Assembly (NCBI GenBank): GCA_028825445.1
Contig: JAPKAD010000001.1
Span: 186,001-250,000, forward strand
Length of the DNA stretch: 64,000 bases
Source of the DNA: Octadecabacter sp.
GTDB lineage: Bacteria; Pseudomonadota; Alphaproteobacteria; Rhodobacterales; Rhodobacteraceae
Direction of reading: 5' to 3'
A program made the position numbers and the translations under genes. Positions 9,920-21,571 of this stretch are shown piece after piece. Under the pieces are notes generated by a model. The model did not search any database and was not told where the DNA came from. It worked only from the letters and a program-made list of their open reading frames with translations. The stretch's first letter is position 1, and each line of letters starts with the position of its first letter.

Positions 9920-10690
9920 TCAAAGGTTTGCGAAGTGTTTACCAAGATTGGCTAGCTCACCATCTAACCCCCATGGGGCGTTTACCACGACCAATCCTGA
10001 CCCAACCATTCGGTGTCCTTCACGAGCAGGTTCAAAGTAGACTTCATGGTTCATAGCGTCTGGTAAGCTGTGCAAGATCGCTGATTTCATCGTGCGGTGA
10101 CGGGCATCTTTCAGGATCGGGTACCAAAGCATCAACACACCGACTGGCCAAATTTTGGCTATCTTGGCAAGATGATTTGGGATGGTAACATAATCGTCCT
10201 TCAACTCATAGGATGGGTCAATCAACATCAAGCCACGACGTGGTGTTGGTGGGCACATGGAATACGCCATTTCAAACCCATCTTGCGCATGTACGTGAGC
10301 GCCAGGGACAGATTCGTAAAGCCCTTCAAATTCTTGCGGATGAAGCTCGGCTATATGCAAAATATCATCACCACGCAAAAGATGTGATGCTATCCAAGGA
10401 CTGCCAGGATAGGATGTCTTTCCGTTTTCCGTCCGACATGCATTCAATGTGCGAGAATAGGGATGATCAGATGCAAACCAAGGTTCTGAGGTAGTAATAC
10501 CTACTGCAGCCTCACCGGTTTTAACAGCCTCATCCGCACTCAAATCATACAGTCCTCGCCCACCGTGGGTTTCAATGTAGCTGAGTGGTTTATCCTTCCG
10601 GATCATGTAGTTTAAAATCCACGACAGTGCTACGTGCTTGTGTACATCTGCTAAATTGCCAGCGTGATAGAGGTGTTGATAAGATAGCAT
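9920..10690 (-). CDS. rlmJ: 23S rRNA (adenine(2030)-N(6))-methyltransferase RlmJ
   Basis: MLSYQHLYHAGNLADVHKHVALSWIL; LIDPSYELKDDY (DPPY-like). Confidence 0.93.
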   Translation of the reverse strand: MLSYQHLYHAGNLADVHKHVALSWILNYMIRKDKPLSYIETHGGRGLYDLSADEAVKTGEAAVGITTSEPWFASDHPYSRTLNACRTENGKTSYPGSPWIASHLLRGDDILHIAELHPQEFEGLYESVPGAHVHAQDGFEMAYSMCPPTPRRGLMLIDPSYELKDDYVTIPNHLAKIAKIWPVGVLMLWYPILKDARHRTMKSAILHSLPDAMNHEVYFEPAREGHRMVGSGLVVVNAPWGLDGELANLGKHFANL

Positions 10691-10801
10691 CGCTGACTCC
10701 GCTTATTCTAAAAAAATTTTATCTATTTTTATAATTATTCCGATGAGCACGAAGTGCGGGACAAAGCCCTCTTTGATTAGATCGACGTGGCTGTTTCGAT
10801 T

Positions 10802-12445
10802 TCATACTAGCCGAGAAGACTCAACCGCAGCGCGGACGAAATCTGCAAACAGCGGATGCGGTGCGAAGGGTTTTGATTTTAGTTCTGGATGGAATTGAAC
10901 ACCGATGAACCATGGGTGATCTGTCCACTCTACGATCTCAGGCAGTTTGCCGTCTGGCGACATGCCTGAAAAGCAAAGGCCCACTTCTTCAAGTCTAGCG
11001 CAGTATTTTGTATCAACCTCATAGCGGTGACGGTGACGTTCTTCGATTGTCAGACTACCATAAATATTGGCAACTTTTGATCCAGGTGTCAGCGTTGCAT
11101 TATAAGATCCAAGGCGCATTGTGCCACCTTTGTTGTCATCAGCCTTGCGCATGATCTTGGCATTGCCCTGCACCCATTCTTGCAGATGGTAGACGACGGG
11201 CTCAAACCGCTTTTTACCAGCCTCAAAGTCGAATTCTTCCGACCCAGCATTTACCATGCCCACAACATTCCGAGCAGCTTCAATAACGGCCATTTGCATA
11301 CCTAGACAAATTCCAAAATAAGGAATTTTGTTGATTCGGGCATATTCGGCGGCCTTGATCTTGCCTTCGGTACCACGCTCGCCAAACCCACCCGGAACGA
11401 GGATCGCGTGGAACCCTTCAAGGTAGGGTGCTGCGTCTTCAGAATCAAAAACTTCAGCATCTACCCAAGATACATTTACTTTAACACGGTTGGCCATGCC
11501 GCCATGTGTCAGCGCCTCTTTGAACGACTTATAGGCGTCTTCCAGCTGGGTGTACTTGCCAACAATCGCAATATTTACTTCGCCGTCCGTGGTGTGAATT
11601 CGGTCATAAACATCATTCCAGATCTGCAAATCTGGCTTGGGCGCGGGAGAGATGTTGAATGCGTCCAGCACAGCTTGGTCGAGCCCCTGTTTGTGATAAG
11701 CAAGTGGGGCTTCGTAGATCGATTTTAGATCATAGGCCGCTACTACAGAGTCTTTTCGAACGTTGCAAAACAGCGCAATCTTTTCACGTTCTTTGTCAGG
11801 GATCGGGTGTTCAGAACGGCAAACTAGTATGTCTGGCGCAATGCCAATGCTTTGCAATTCTTTGACTGAGTGTTGTGTTGGCTTGGTTTTTAATTCACCG
11901 GAGGCTGCAAGGTAGGGCAATAGTGTAAGGTGCATGAAAATGCATTCACCACGCGGTCTGTCGTGGCTGAACTGACGGATCGCCTCAAAGAATGGCAGAC
12001 CTTCAATATCACCAACAGTACCACCTATTTCGCACAGCATAAAATCGACTTCGTCTTCGCCAATATGCAGAAAGTCTTTGATTTCATTAGTTACGTGAGG
12101 GACTACTTGGATGGTTTTGCCAAGGTAATCACCACGTCGTTCTTTTTCCAATACGTTGGAATAGACTCTACCAGACGAAATTGAATCTGTATTTCGTGCT
12201 GGTACACCGGTGAAACGTTCGTAATGACCAAGGTCCAAATCGGTTTCAGCGCCATCATCGGTTACAAATACTTCGCCATGTTCGAATGGCGACATTGTGC
12301 CGGGGTCAACGTTTAGGTAAGGATCTAATTTGCGCAAGCGTACTGAAAAGCCACGCGCCTGCAACAACGCTCCAAGGGCGGCAGAGGCGAGCCCCTTCCC
12401 AAGCGAAGAAACCACACCGCCAGTGATAAATACGAAACGCGCCAT
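10802..12445 (-). CDS. pyrG: CTP synthase
   Basis: [32 protein letters not shown]...; GATase motif [16 protein letters not shown]. Confidence 0.98.
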   Translation of the reverse strand: MARFVFITGGVVSSLGKGLASAALGALLQARGFSVRLRKLDPYLNVDPGTMSPFEHGEVFVTDDGAETDLDLGHYERFTGVPARNTDSISSGRVYSNVLEKERRGDYLGKTIQVVPHVTNEIKDFLHIGEDEVDFMLCEIGGTVGDIEGLPFFEAIRQFSHDRPRGECIFMHLTLLPYLAASGELKTKPTQHSVKELQSIGIAPDILVCRSEHPIPDKEREKIALFCNVRKDSVVAAYDLKSIYEAPLAYHKQGLDQAVLDAFNISPAPKPDLQIWNDVYDRIHTTDGEVNIAIVGKYTQLEDAYKSFKEALTHGGMANRVKVNVSWVDAEVFDSEDAAPYLEGFHAILVPGGFGERGTEGKIKAAEYARINKIPYFGICLGMQMAVIEAARNVVGMVNAGSEEFDFEAGKKRFEPVVYHLQEWVQGNAKIMRKADDNKGGTMRLGSYNATLTPGSKVANIYGSLTIEERHRHRYEVDTKYCARLEEVGLCFSGMSPDGKLPEIVEWTDHPWFIGVQFHPELKSKPFAPHPLFADFVRAAVESSRLV

Positions 12446-12450
12446 TGATC

Positions 12451-12493
12451 AGAGGTCCTCTGTTAAGTCTGCCTTCTAGTTTAGAAGGCAGAC
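12451..12493 (-). promoter_or_regulatory. Perfect hairpin(s) in pyrG 5' leader
   Basis: GTCTGCCTTCT-agttt-AGAAGGCAGAC (11-bp perfect stem, 12467-12493) plus AGAGG-T-CCTCT (12451-12461), just upstream of the pyrG start codon. Confidence 0.5.
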
Positions 12494-12658
12494 AAATTTT
12501 TGTGGATAATACCCAAATAGCAGTACGCCAAAACGCATGTATCACGGATATTAATTTTAAGTGGATTCGCGTGCAATTAGCAACCAAGTCAACAGAAATT
12601 TAACAAATAAAACGCAACGTTGAGGGCATTCTGTCACTTATACAGCGACTTGTTGTAA

Positions 12659-13027
12659 TTAGTCTACGTCTGGAACTAAAGGTTCGTTGCTCGGGACCGC
12701 GACTGTAGGGGGCAACAGGCTTCCAGAGGAATTCGGCGAATCTGTTGATTGTTCAGACGAAGGTACCAGAATATCTCCACTTACGACAGATGCGTCGCTA
12801 GCCTTTTGTGCTGCCAGGATTGTCAGGGCCAATGATGTGCATATAAATGCGATCGCTAGGACCCAAGTGACTTTGCCAAGAGCCGTAGCAGCAGAGCGGC
12901 TGGACATTGCACCACCTCCACCACCGCCGCCAATTCCAAGACCTCCACCTTCAGAGCGCTGCAACAAAACCACCCCAATTAAAGTCAGCGCGAGAAGTAG
13001 GTGGACAACAAGAACAACATTTTCCAT
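12659..13027 (-). CDS. secG: Preprotein translocase subunit SecG
   Basis: MENVVLVVHLLLALTLIGVVLLQRSEGGGLGIGGGGGGGAMSSRSAATALGKVTW; internal ATG of the 12659..13096 ORF is the likely start. Confidence 0.95.
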   Translation of the reverse strand: MENVVLVVHLLLALTLIGVVLLQRSEGGGLGIGGGGGGGAMSSRSAATALGKVTWVLAIAFICTSLALTILAAQKASDASVVSGDILVPSSEQSTDSPNSSGSLLPPTVAVPSNEPLVPDVD

Positions 13028-13639
13028 GTGATATAGACCTTTGGCGAAAGAACGAGTGGTACCTAGAAGCGAAATGGGCCTCCTGCAACCCCTCAAACAA
13101 CGCTAATGCGTTAAGCGTCCAAATCATTCGTATAAGCTTGCCCCAAATGGCAACCGTGCAGGTGCTACCAATTCAGACTGAAGCCAATTGTATAGAACTT
13201 ATCTCATGAGGTATTTTAGGTGTTTGATTAGAATTTTTGATCTTATTCAGCCCAGATCATTGACGACCAAAATATCGGTTCAGTCATGGCAGCCACAAGC
13301 ACCGTTCTAACAAAGCAAAATTTATTTAGTTATGACGAATATGTAATTAATAAAGTCAGCGATAAGCAATAATTTGGCGAGTTCTAAAATTTTTTTTCTA
13401 TGCATTTAATGTTATTAAAAAGATTAAAAACTTTTTTTTCAGATTATTTAGTCCCCGAAAGTAGGGTGACTTAAAGTTCAAGTGAGACAAAATGATATTT
13501 ATATTCCTCAAAATTCAAATTTAGTGCAGATATAATTAGGCGGCAGCGCTCAGTCTAGCCAATCACATCAAATGCATGCTTTCCCCTCTAGGTGTGATGT
13601 CCTATGACGGTCTCGGATTTACCGATTGGGATCGATGAT

Positions 13640-14935
13640 ATGGCGAATGTAGTGGTTGTTGGCGCCCAGTGGGGCGATGAAGGCAAAGGCAAGATTGTTG
13701 ATTGGCTGTCCGAACGCGCCGATGTGATTGCGCGGTTTCAAGGTGGGCATAACGCAGGTCATACGTTGGTAATTGACGGCAAAGTTTACAAATTGCATGC
13801 GCTGCCATCAGGTGTAGTGCGTGGCGGCAAGCTTTCTGTGATAGGCAACGGAGTTGTGCTTGATCCTTGGCACCTCATGAAGGAAATAGCCACAGTGCGC
13901 GCACAGGGCGTAGATATTAGACCAGAAACGTTAATGATTGCAGAAAACACGCCCTTAATCCTACCCATGCACGGCGAACTTGACCGTGCCCGTGAAGAAG
14001 CATCAAATAAGGGTACAAAGATTGGTACCACAGGACGGGGCATTGGTCCCTGTTATGAAGACAAAGTTGGTCGACGCGCAATTCGAGTTGCTGATCTTGC
14101 TGATACTGCTACTCTTGAAGCTCGCATCGACCGCGCGCTCCAGCACCATAATCCACTACGCAAAGGACTGGGTATCAAAGCTGTAAATCGGCATAAACTT
14201 GTTGCTGATTTACAGGCGATTTCAGTTGAGATTCTGCCGTTTGCCGCCCCCGTTTGGAAGGTGCTGAACGAAAAGCGCAAAGCGGGTAAGCGAATACTGT
14301 TCGAAGGCGCGCAGGGCGCGCTTTTGGATATTGATTTTGGTACTTATCCATTTGTCACGTCGTCCAATGTGATTGCAGGGCAGGCCGCAACTGGGGTTGG
14401 CGTCGGACCGGGCGCGATTGATTTTGTTTTAGGCATAGTCAAAGCATATACCACCCGCGTTGGCGAAGGCCCGTTTCCAACAGAATTGCATGATGCGGAC
14501 GGTCAGATGTTGGGTGATCGCGGCCATGAATTTGGCACCACTACAGGACGTAAACGTCGATGTGGTTGGTTCGATGCCTGCCTTTTGCGTCAGACTTGTG
14601 CAACATCTGGCGTGTCCGGTATAGCTTTGACCAAGCTTGATGTTCTCGACGGGTTCGAGACTTTAAAAATTTGCGTCGGTTATGATCTGGACGGTGAACG
14701 TTTAGACTACCTGCCCACAGCAGCAGACCAACAAGCCCGTTGCAAGCCGATCTATGAAGAAATGAAGGGCTGGTCAGACAGCACTGAAGGTGCACGTTCC
14801 TGGGTAGACTTGCCTGCTGAGGCGATTAAATATGTTCGCCGTGTTGAAGAATTGATCGATTGCCCCGTCGCGCTATTATCCACATCACCAGAGCGCGAAG
14901 ACACAATTTTAGTAACGGACCCATTTGCGGATTAA
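13640..14935 (+). CDS. purA: Adenylosuccinate synthetase
   Basis: [44 protein letters not shown]; start chosen at the internal ATG of ORF 13604..14935. Confidence 0.98.
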   Translation: MANVVVVGAQWGDEGKGKIVDWLSERADVIARFQGGHNAGHTLVIDGKVYKLHALPSGVVRGGKLSVIGNGVVLDPWHLMKEIATVRAQGVDIRPETLMIAENTPLILPMHGELDRAREEASNKGTKIGTTGRGIGPCYEDKVGRRAIRVADLADTATLEARIDRALQHHNPLRKGLGIKAVNRHKLVADLQAISVEILPFAAPVWKVLNEKRKAGKRILFEGAQGALLDIDFGTYPFVTSSNVIAGQAATGVGVGPGAIDFVLGIVKAYTTRVGEGPFPTELHDADGQMLGDRGHEFGTTTGRKRRCGWFDACLLRQTCATSGVSGIALTKLDVLDGFETLKICVGYDLDGERLDYLPTAADQQARCKPIYEEMKGWSDSTEGARSWVDLPAEAIKYVRRVEELIDCPVALLSTSPEREDTILVTDPFAD

Positions 14936-14962
14936 TGCTTGCTCGCCAAGAAAGGAAGCTAA

Positions 14963-15193
14963 ATGACCCTGTCCCTTAAAGCCCGAAAGCGCTGGTCGTT
15001 GGTCATATTGTTGTTGGGATTGCCAATCTACGTGGTAGTCGCAGTAAGCATGATGAACTTGCTTTACCCTGATCCAGTGGCACGAGGGCCTATCTGGATA
15101 GAGTTGGTTATTTATGTTGGCCTTGGGGTGCTTTGGGCGGTGCCGCTCAAATTTATATTTATGGGTGTGGGACAGCCTGATCCGGACGTATAA
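14963..15193 (+). CDS. DUF2842 family small membrane protein
   Basis: 76 aa with two hydrophobic segments, WAVPLKFIFMGVGQPD near the C-terminus; follows purA. Confidence 0.75.
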   Translation: MTLSLKARKRWSLVILLLGLPIYVVVAVSMMNLLYPDPVARGPIWIELVIYVGLGVLWAVPLKFIFMGVGQPDPDV

Positions 15194-15238
15194 GAAATAA
15201 TAGAGATCTGCAGCGCGGCAGACTCAAATTTAGTACTT

Positions 15239-17309
15239 TTAGTACGTGAAAGTATAGTGGCATTCGAAATTATATCGGCTGCTATCAGCCACTTTAAACT
15301 GTCTATTGCGCACTTTGGTAAATCGGCCCTCAAGCAGAAGATCACCCAAGCTGCACAGCCTGTCTTGGCGGTTGAATGCACGGATTGCTACTGTGCACAC
15401 ACGACGCAAAGTCTGTTGGTGAGAGAATTCACCCGCACCTTCATCGAAGGAGGTTTAGGCGGCTTCAGCTTCAAGAAGGTCAGTCAGTTCGATCGTGCCC
15501 GAGTTGTTTACGAATTCAGTAAATGACCTTGCGGTTTGCATTTTATTGTCTTCCAGGTGAGAAGCGATGTGGTATGTATCCATAAGATTTAAATGACTGC
15601 ATGCTTAGTTGGTGCTTCCCACATCAGTGCGCTGGGCAGTAACCAGCTTAAGAGACGTGGGACGCAGAGGTACTGTGTTAGTTCTGGAGCGAATAACGGT
15701 ACGTAGACGTGGTTCGAATTTTGTTCCTTGTAGGCGAATGGCCTCCGAAAGATTATTTTAAAGCGCGTTTTTTGTTGACTCTGTCATGGTTACCGCTCTG
15801 ACCCACTTTGCGAGCCGCTTGTTTAGTAGCAGCAGCGGCTTTTAGCTTTGAAATTGCGTCGCGGTGACAGCTCCCTGCAGGTTTTTGCATATGCACGTCA
15901 GATTCAGACATGAGGCGATCATTTGTGGCATCTTCAATTTGAGGTTCACTAATATGACAACCTTTAGGTGCACCATAAGCTAATATTTTTGTTTTATTCA
16001 GTTTTAGCAGCGGACACAGAAAAATTATTAGTATTATGAGGTGGGACAGTTGCTTCTTCGTCTTGCAAGCGATTGATGGGCGTTTCAATGGCTGACCTGT
16101 CTTAAAAACCTACTTTAATTTCAGCGAGTTTTTTTACAAAATATTTATCATCCAAATTCAGTAATTAAACGTCGGTAAAACCACTATCTTTTAAGTAGCC
16201 ATCGAGGTCGTGCATGCCATCAAACTAGTCTAGATGAGGTATGATATTAAGCGGTGGTGCTTTTACTTGCGCATTAGCTTTGTCTTCATCCAACGCGTTG
16301 TTGAAGCTGGCACTTTTCATGCGGATTGCATAAGCCTGCGTTTCGGCCTGAGGATTATCTGGCGCCAAATTGTTAGTAGTTTTAGCAGCATCATGCAGCT
16401 ATTTTGCGGCTGTCACTTTTGGTTTGGGCCGACTTGGCTTAACTTTTTCATCACTGCGTGAGTTGTCGTTGAGCTTAAGGTCAGACCATTTTGTTGGAAT
16501 TGAAATTTCAGATAAATTTGTCTTAACTTTTCGCTTGTGTACCGAAACTTCTATTTTTTTAATAGAATTTAGTTTTTTTAAACGAAGCGCTTATGCGTCA
16601 ATTTCATATATATTACCTTGATCAATATCCGCGATCTCAATTTTTTATATTGCGGTAGGAGCTGTTCGATCAGATCATTTGTGATAGCTTTCTTGGCGTA
16701 ATTTGTGTTGCTAACAACTGAACTTATACGATGCAATTTAGTGGCGATGCTGATGAAGTTATGTAGTACTTCCAAGGGATTTAATAATTTAACAACAGGG
16801 GCTGGATTATCTATTTTTTTCTAAGTTATAGATGTTGTGTCTAAAGCACCTACAATAATTGCGACTATGCTGCTTAAAAATGTTGTTTTAAATTTAACTT
16901 CGGCGCTGTGGTCTGAGGTGTTGCGCTTTATTTCTTCTGATTTTGTATCGCCTTCAGCTTTTGTGATAACGTCCACATTTGTCTTTATTTTTGTAGATGC
17001 CTTCACTTTAGTAGTTTTAAGTCTTCCTAGTAGACTTGGCTTGGTTCTCGACTTGAGAATAGCCTTGGTAGTAATTTGCGTAGCTTCTATTTTTGCGCGG
17101 TTATCCGCGTTATGTGTAGTGCCAGGGGAGTCAACTGACCGATCGATGAGAGTGGCGACACGTAAAATGATTCCGTTTTCGTTCTTGCGGGTGTTGTCAG
17201 GATGCAAAATTTCACTTTCGCCAATCTTAGACCACATTTCGGCTTCCGAGGTAGAAGGCTGCGCATCAAAGTACCAATCATCTGAGGCTTAACTGCTAAA
17301 ATATTCCAT
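15239..17309 (-). pseudogene. Large degraded ORF (unknown family; Lys/Thr-rich segment followed by a hydrophobic segment)
   Basis: Reverse-strand composite with scattered stops/frameshifts: MEYFSS*ASDDWYFDAQPSTSEAEMWSKIGESEILHPDN...KFKTTFLSSIVAIIVGAL / DIDQGNIYEIDA*ALRLKKLNS...KPKVTAAK*LHDAAKTTNNLAPDNPQAETQAYAIRMK...FDGMHDLDGYLKDSGFTDV / MDTYHIASHLEDNKMQTARSFTEFVNNSGTIELTDLLEAEAA*TSFDEGAGEFSHQQTLRRVCTVAIRAFNRQDRLCSLGDLLLEGRFTKVRN. Confidence 0.5.
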
Positions 17310-17543
17310 AATTGTTTTCAGAGTAATTAAAGAATTATTGAATCCTTCAAATGTGCAAAATAAACTATAATTTGAAACAGTAAAAATCTTGCTCCAATCA
17401 ACCGTGTTTTACTAGCTCTCTTTTCATCAAATGAGAATTTATTTACCACCAATTGGGTCGCAATCTGAATCAAAATTGCATTAATCTTGTTATTATTTCT
17501 TGACTATTTTAAGGCAGGATTTAAAAATTGAAAGTTTCCAAAC

Positions 17544-18230
17544 ATGTATCAGACGATTGTTTCAAGTGCGGCACCAATTACATTACTTGGTGGAGCGCCG
17601 CTTGCAAATGACACGCTTAGTGTTGCATTTAAATGGGCAAAAACGATTGTATGTGCTGACGGTGGGGCTGAGCATGCGCTGCGGGCTCAGCTGAAACCTG
17701 TTGCAGTGATTGGTGACATGGATTCAATTACTTATGCTGCACGTCAAGCCTTTAGTGATGTGTTGCATCTGATCAAAGAACAAGACAGCACCGATTTCGA
17801 CAAGGCGCTGCGACACATTGTTGCCCCCCTAATTTTGGGGGGCGGGTTCAGTGGTGCGCGGCTTGATCACGAACTAGGGTCAATTACGGTGCTGGTGCGT
17901 CATCCTGATAAGCGCTGCATCTTGATCGGTAATGAAACAATTACTTTGTTGTGTCCACCGCAAATCACGCTTGATTTGCCAATTGGTAGTGTGGTGTCAC
18001 TTTATCCGATGGCAGATGCTGGATGTGGGAGCAGTGGATTGTGCTGGCCAACGGCTGGATTGCGATTTGCGCCTGACAGTCGGGTCGGTACGTTAAACAA
18101 GGTTACTGGATTGGTAACTTTGTGGCCTGACTCACCAAAGATGCTGTTGATTCTGCCTCGCGATGCACTCGATATTACTGTGGGGGCACTTTTAAAAGAA
18201 GATGCGAGATGGCCCATTCGTCCGCGATGA
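17544..18230 (+). CDS. thiN: Thiamine diphosphokinase
   Basis: VCADGGAEHALRAQLKPVAVIGDMDSI, QDSTDFDKAL, GGFSGARLDHELGSI typical of thiamine pyrophosphokinase. Confidence 0.9.
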   Translation: MYQTIVSSAAPITLLGGAPLANDTLSVAFKWAKTIVCADGGAEHALRAQLKPVAVIGDMDSITYAARQAFSDVLHLIKEQDSTDFDKALRHIVAPLILGGGFSGARLDHELGSITVLVRHPDKRCILIGNETITLLCPPQITLDLPIGSVVSLYPMADAGCGSSGLCWPTAGLRFAPDSRVGTLNKVTGLVTLWPDSPKMLLILPRDALDITVGALLKEDARWPIRPR

Positions 18231-18239
18231 CATAAATCT

Positions 18240-18900
18240 CCGCAGTTATCTTGATGCAGATGCCAATAGCGGCCAATTAACTGTGACTGGATTAATTCCT
18301 GGAACCTAAATTTTGAGAATGCCAGTATGGAAAGTCCGACTAATGGTTCAGCAATGACACTGAACATCGTCTGCAAGCTGATTGGGACCACTTCTTTGGT
18401 GATAGCGCAAATGAGCATTGCGAACAGGACGCCCACGTCCTTTTAATAACTTGGGCCAGCCAACGGCTACGGAATTTTGCAGTATCACTAGTAAACTAGC
18501 CACAATTCTAACGGTAAAAATAATGGGGTGATGTGGACTGACGCTCTTATTGAGGTAAGCGTTGCTAAGCAGCGGCAAGATTAATCGCATGACTAACACA
18601 ATGGAGATAGCGTTCTCCAATTTCTAGTATTGCAGGGACGCGGTTATCATTCATGGGCCGCAAACGTGCAGCACCATGCGAACTGCTGTTAGCTAAATTA
18701 ACCGCGCGCCTTTTGGTATTTTGTGAACCGCAAGCCAAATCAATAGTAAGATCAGTTTTGCTTGCGCTAGCAGCAGTATAAAGACAATGCAAAAACAGAT
18801 ACTTCACCCTCCAACATATATGCAACGGCCACGCCAAGTGGGGCCACCACAAAAATGATTGAGCATCAGTACCTTTCCAAGGTTCATTTCGCAAAACGTA
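18240..18900 (-). pseudogene. Possible degraded membrane-protein gene (unidentified)
   Basis: Hydrophobic segments on different reverse frames (IIFVVAPLGVAVAYMLEGEVSVFALSLY; GVLFAMLICAITKEVVPISLQTMFSVIAEPLVGLSILAF), no continuous ORF. Confidence 0.3.
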
Positions 18901-18931
18901 GCGTAAATCTTTGTAAGATTGCTAGGAGAGT

Positions 18932-19897
18932 TTAAACAGGCGCATGAAGCCGCGTTTTGATCCGTGACGTGACTCGTTCGCGGTGAATCATATAAAGTCC
19001 TGCTCCCATAATAAGGACAATCCCTCCAAGTGCAATTGAATTGGGAAACTCCGCAAACACTAGTAAACCCAGCAGAGTGGCCACTGGAATTTCAAGATAT
19101 TGCATTGGAGCCAATGTTGATGACGGCGCGAGTGTGAGACCATAAGTCATCATCATGTGGCTAATTGTGGCAAAAAACCCAACACCGAATAGCCAGAGCC
19201 AATAGATGCCTTGTGGCCAAATTGGATCAAACATGGCAAATTCTGTCCCATTTGCCATCCAAATAATTGGTAGGCATATGAGTGATGCAATCGCTCCAGT
19301 ATGAAACTGCATCATCACCGGATGTAGCCACCCGCGCAGTTCACGCGTTACCAATACATAACCCGCAAAACAAACCGCAGTCCCAAGCGGATAAAGCGCA
19401 ACCGCACCAAACGTCGCAAATGAGGGCTGGATCACAAAAACGACCCCCAAGAACCCAACGCCAGCGGCTGCAATACGGCGTGGGCCGACGTCTTCGCTTA
19501 AGCCATATTTACCAACTAACATGACTATGAAAGGTTCGATAAACACAATCGCCAATGCATCAGCCAATGGCATGACCCGAATAGCAGAGATGAAAAAGAA
19601 CGTTGAAAGCACCAGCAAAATCGCTCGCAGAGCCAGGATACCAAACCGACCGTTCATCTTGAAGGACAGCCCCATTGCTAGACAGAATGGTAACATCAAC
19701 GCGACCTGCACTAAAAACCGTGTCGCAGTAATCTGCCCAACAGGGATGATGTCCGAAGCCAGTTTGGCAGTTACATCCAATAGTGGCGCTGTCATGCAGA
19801 ACCCCATCATCAGGGTGACACCGAGCATGATGCGGTCTGTTGTTGTATCGAGAGGCTTGGATTGTATTGTCATGATATTCACATAGCGGTGTGGCAT
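18932..19897 (-). CDS. EamA/DMT family transporter
   Basis: ~10 hydrophobic segments; GQITATRFLVQVALMLPF, ADALAIVFIEPFIVMLVGKYGLSEDVGPRRIAAAGVGFLGVVFVIQP. Confidence 0.9.
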   Translation of the reverse strand: MPHRYVNIMTIQSKPLDTTTDRIMLGVTLMMGFCMTAPLLDVTAKLASDIIPVGQITATRFLVQVALMLPFCLAMGLSFKMNGRFGILALRAILLVLSTFFFISAIRVMPLADALAIVFIEPFIVMLVGKYGLSEDVGPRRIAAAGVGFLGVVFVIQPSFATFGAVALYPLGTAVCFAGYVLVTRELRGWLHPVMMQFHTGAIASLICLPIIWMANGTEFAMFDPIWPQGIYWLWLFGVGFFATISHMMMTYGLTLAPSSTLAPMQYLEIPVATLLGLLVFAEFPNSIALGGIVLIMGAGLYMIHRERVTSRIKTRLHAPV

Positions 19898-19949
19898 CGT
19901 CGTGTCAGGTCAAAACTGAAACTGAAATCTAGACTGATCTGAAAGGTTA

Positions 19950-20890
19950 ATAGGACGCAATTAATAAGTGGTGGGTGTATAATTCTTTGTGCTGTGCCAA
20001 TCCGACTAAGATTGCCAGTTTCAATCGAATCACAGCGCTCAGCAAATTCATTCTGAAGGGCGCAATCATTTTGTATAGAATACCACAGCCTTTACAGGTG
20101 ACGGCGTTTGTCAGTGTCTCGCCGGTTAGTTAAACTTATCCGATCGTGCAATTAATTAGTATCATAAATGAAGTTCATGTCGCCATATTGTAGCTGCATA
20201 GAAAATCTTACGGTTCAATCGTTGGCAAAGCTATCTACCAAATTAAGCGCTTTGATTTGCTGATCTGTTATTCGTGAAGTGTTTGCAGAGCGCTTGGCAC
20301 TTTCAATATATTGACGCTGGTTGAATACCGTCAAATTGACTTCATGCTCTTTCAAAACGGGTATGTGCACAATCGGTTCATTACGGTTGGGAACTTCACC
20401 ACGGTGGCCGCTGTCTATCCGATCAAATAACAGTTCCAGCAATTAGGGGGCTAGGCAGCAATGCGGTTAGCGATGTTATGCGCACTGACTAACAGGGTCA
20501 TGCCGCTGATATAGGTTTTGCGCACACACAATCACCAGCCCTCATTGATGCTGGTGGTGTGTAACGTTTGGCCTTCGGAGGTGCATTAAATTCGTGACGT
20601 TGAACTTTATATGGCCAAGATGCGCCCCGATGCCACAAAAGATAATTGTGGCTAATTCGAGGCTATTATTAGACAATGTAATGCTGCGCGGAACTTTAAA
20701 TCTAGGGCTCTGAAGGAGAGTATTTGACAGTTTAGCAAAATGGGACGGCAAAGTTAAGCAGAGGTAATGCTTCCATAGTGATTTTCCCCATATGGCTGCC
20801 CATTGACAAGTATTGCGCATTAGTAATCTCAAGTTCGTTAGCTCGGACAGGTATGTGTGAATCAGCCAGTCGGGTTGTTGGGCTGACACA
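19950..20890 (-). pseudogene. Degraded TauD/TfdA family dioxygenase
   Basis: Frame-hopping reverse translation: ITMEALPLLNFAVPF.../KVPRSITLSNNSLELATIIFCGIGAHLG/DSGHRGEVPNRNEPIVHIPVLKEHEVNLTVFNQRQYIESAKR...ITDQQIKALNLVDSFAND*/MQLQYGDMNFIYDTN*LHDRISLTNRRDTDKRRHL*RLWYS. Confidence 0.7.
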
Positions 20891-21571
20891 TTGCGATCAA
20901 TTACAAGCGGCTGGGCCAGTGAACGAAGTAGGAAGAGAATGCGCCATGAGTGTGACTGTTAGCCAGCACATTTTTTTTAATTATAAAATTTTTAAACCGA
21001 ATGGGTCAGAATGATAAAAAATACATAAATACCAAATAGCCTAGGTAAATTTCAAGTATGAGCAATGTCAACTTTAGCATGATCGATTTTGAGCATGAGT
21101 TTTAATGCTAACGGCTCACTAAATTAATATATCTATAGATATGACCACTTTGCGCAGATTAGCTCTGATATTATACAGTTTTAATCACCAAAATTATTAA
21201 ATAACGTTTAAAAAAAATTTCCAGTAAAATAGAATATGTACGTAACATATTGATTATGAAGTAAGATATTACTCTAATGTTTGTTAAGTGGGCATCTGAA
21301 GTTTTGGTGTAGGGGTTCGATGAGATGGAAAATCTTATCAAATTACGTTTGCCCCAAGATTGATTTTCTGGGGCCAGTAAGGCTATTTTGCCGTCTTAAA
21401 AGTTTTCTTTGTCAGTAATTTGACTATTTTATCGTTTCTCAGGCGTATTAAAATCGCAAAACTGTTATGTGAAAGTGGTATTTATTTTGTAACACTATAA
21501 TCGAGGCCAGCCTGCCAGAAAAACTTCTAAAAATATTTGTTAGTTGCTTCTTAAACTGGCGCCTCTAATTT

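Noticed and set aside
16837-17292. Plus-strand 151-aa ORF with hydrophobic composition
   Set aside because: Antisense of the better-supported reverse-strand ghost gene; hydrophobicity is expected when a Lys/Thr-rich frame is read in reverse.
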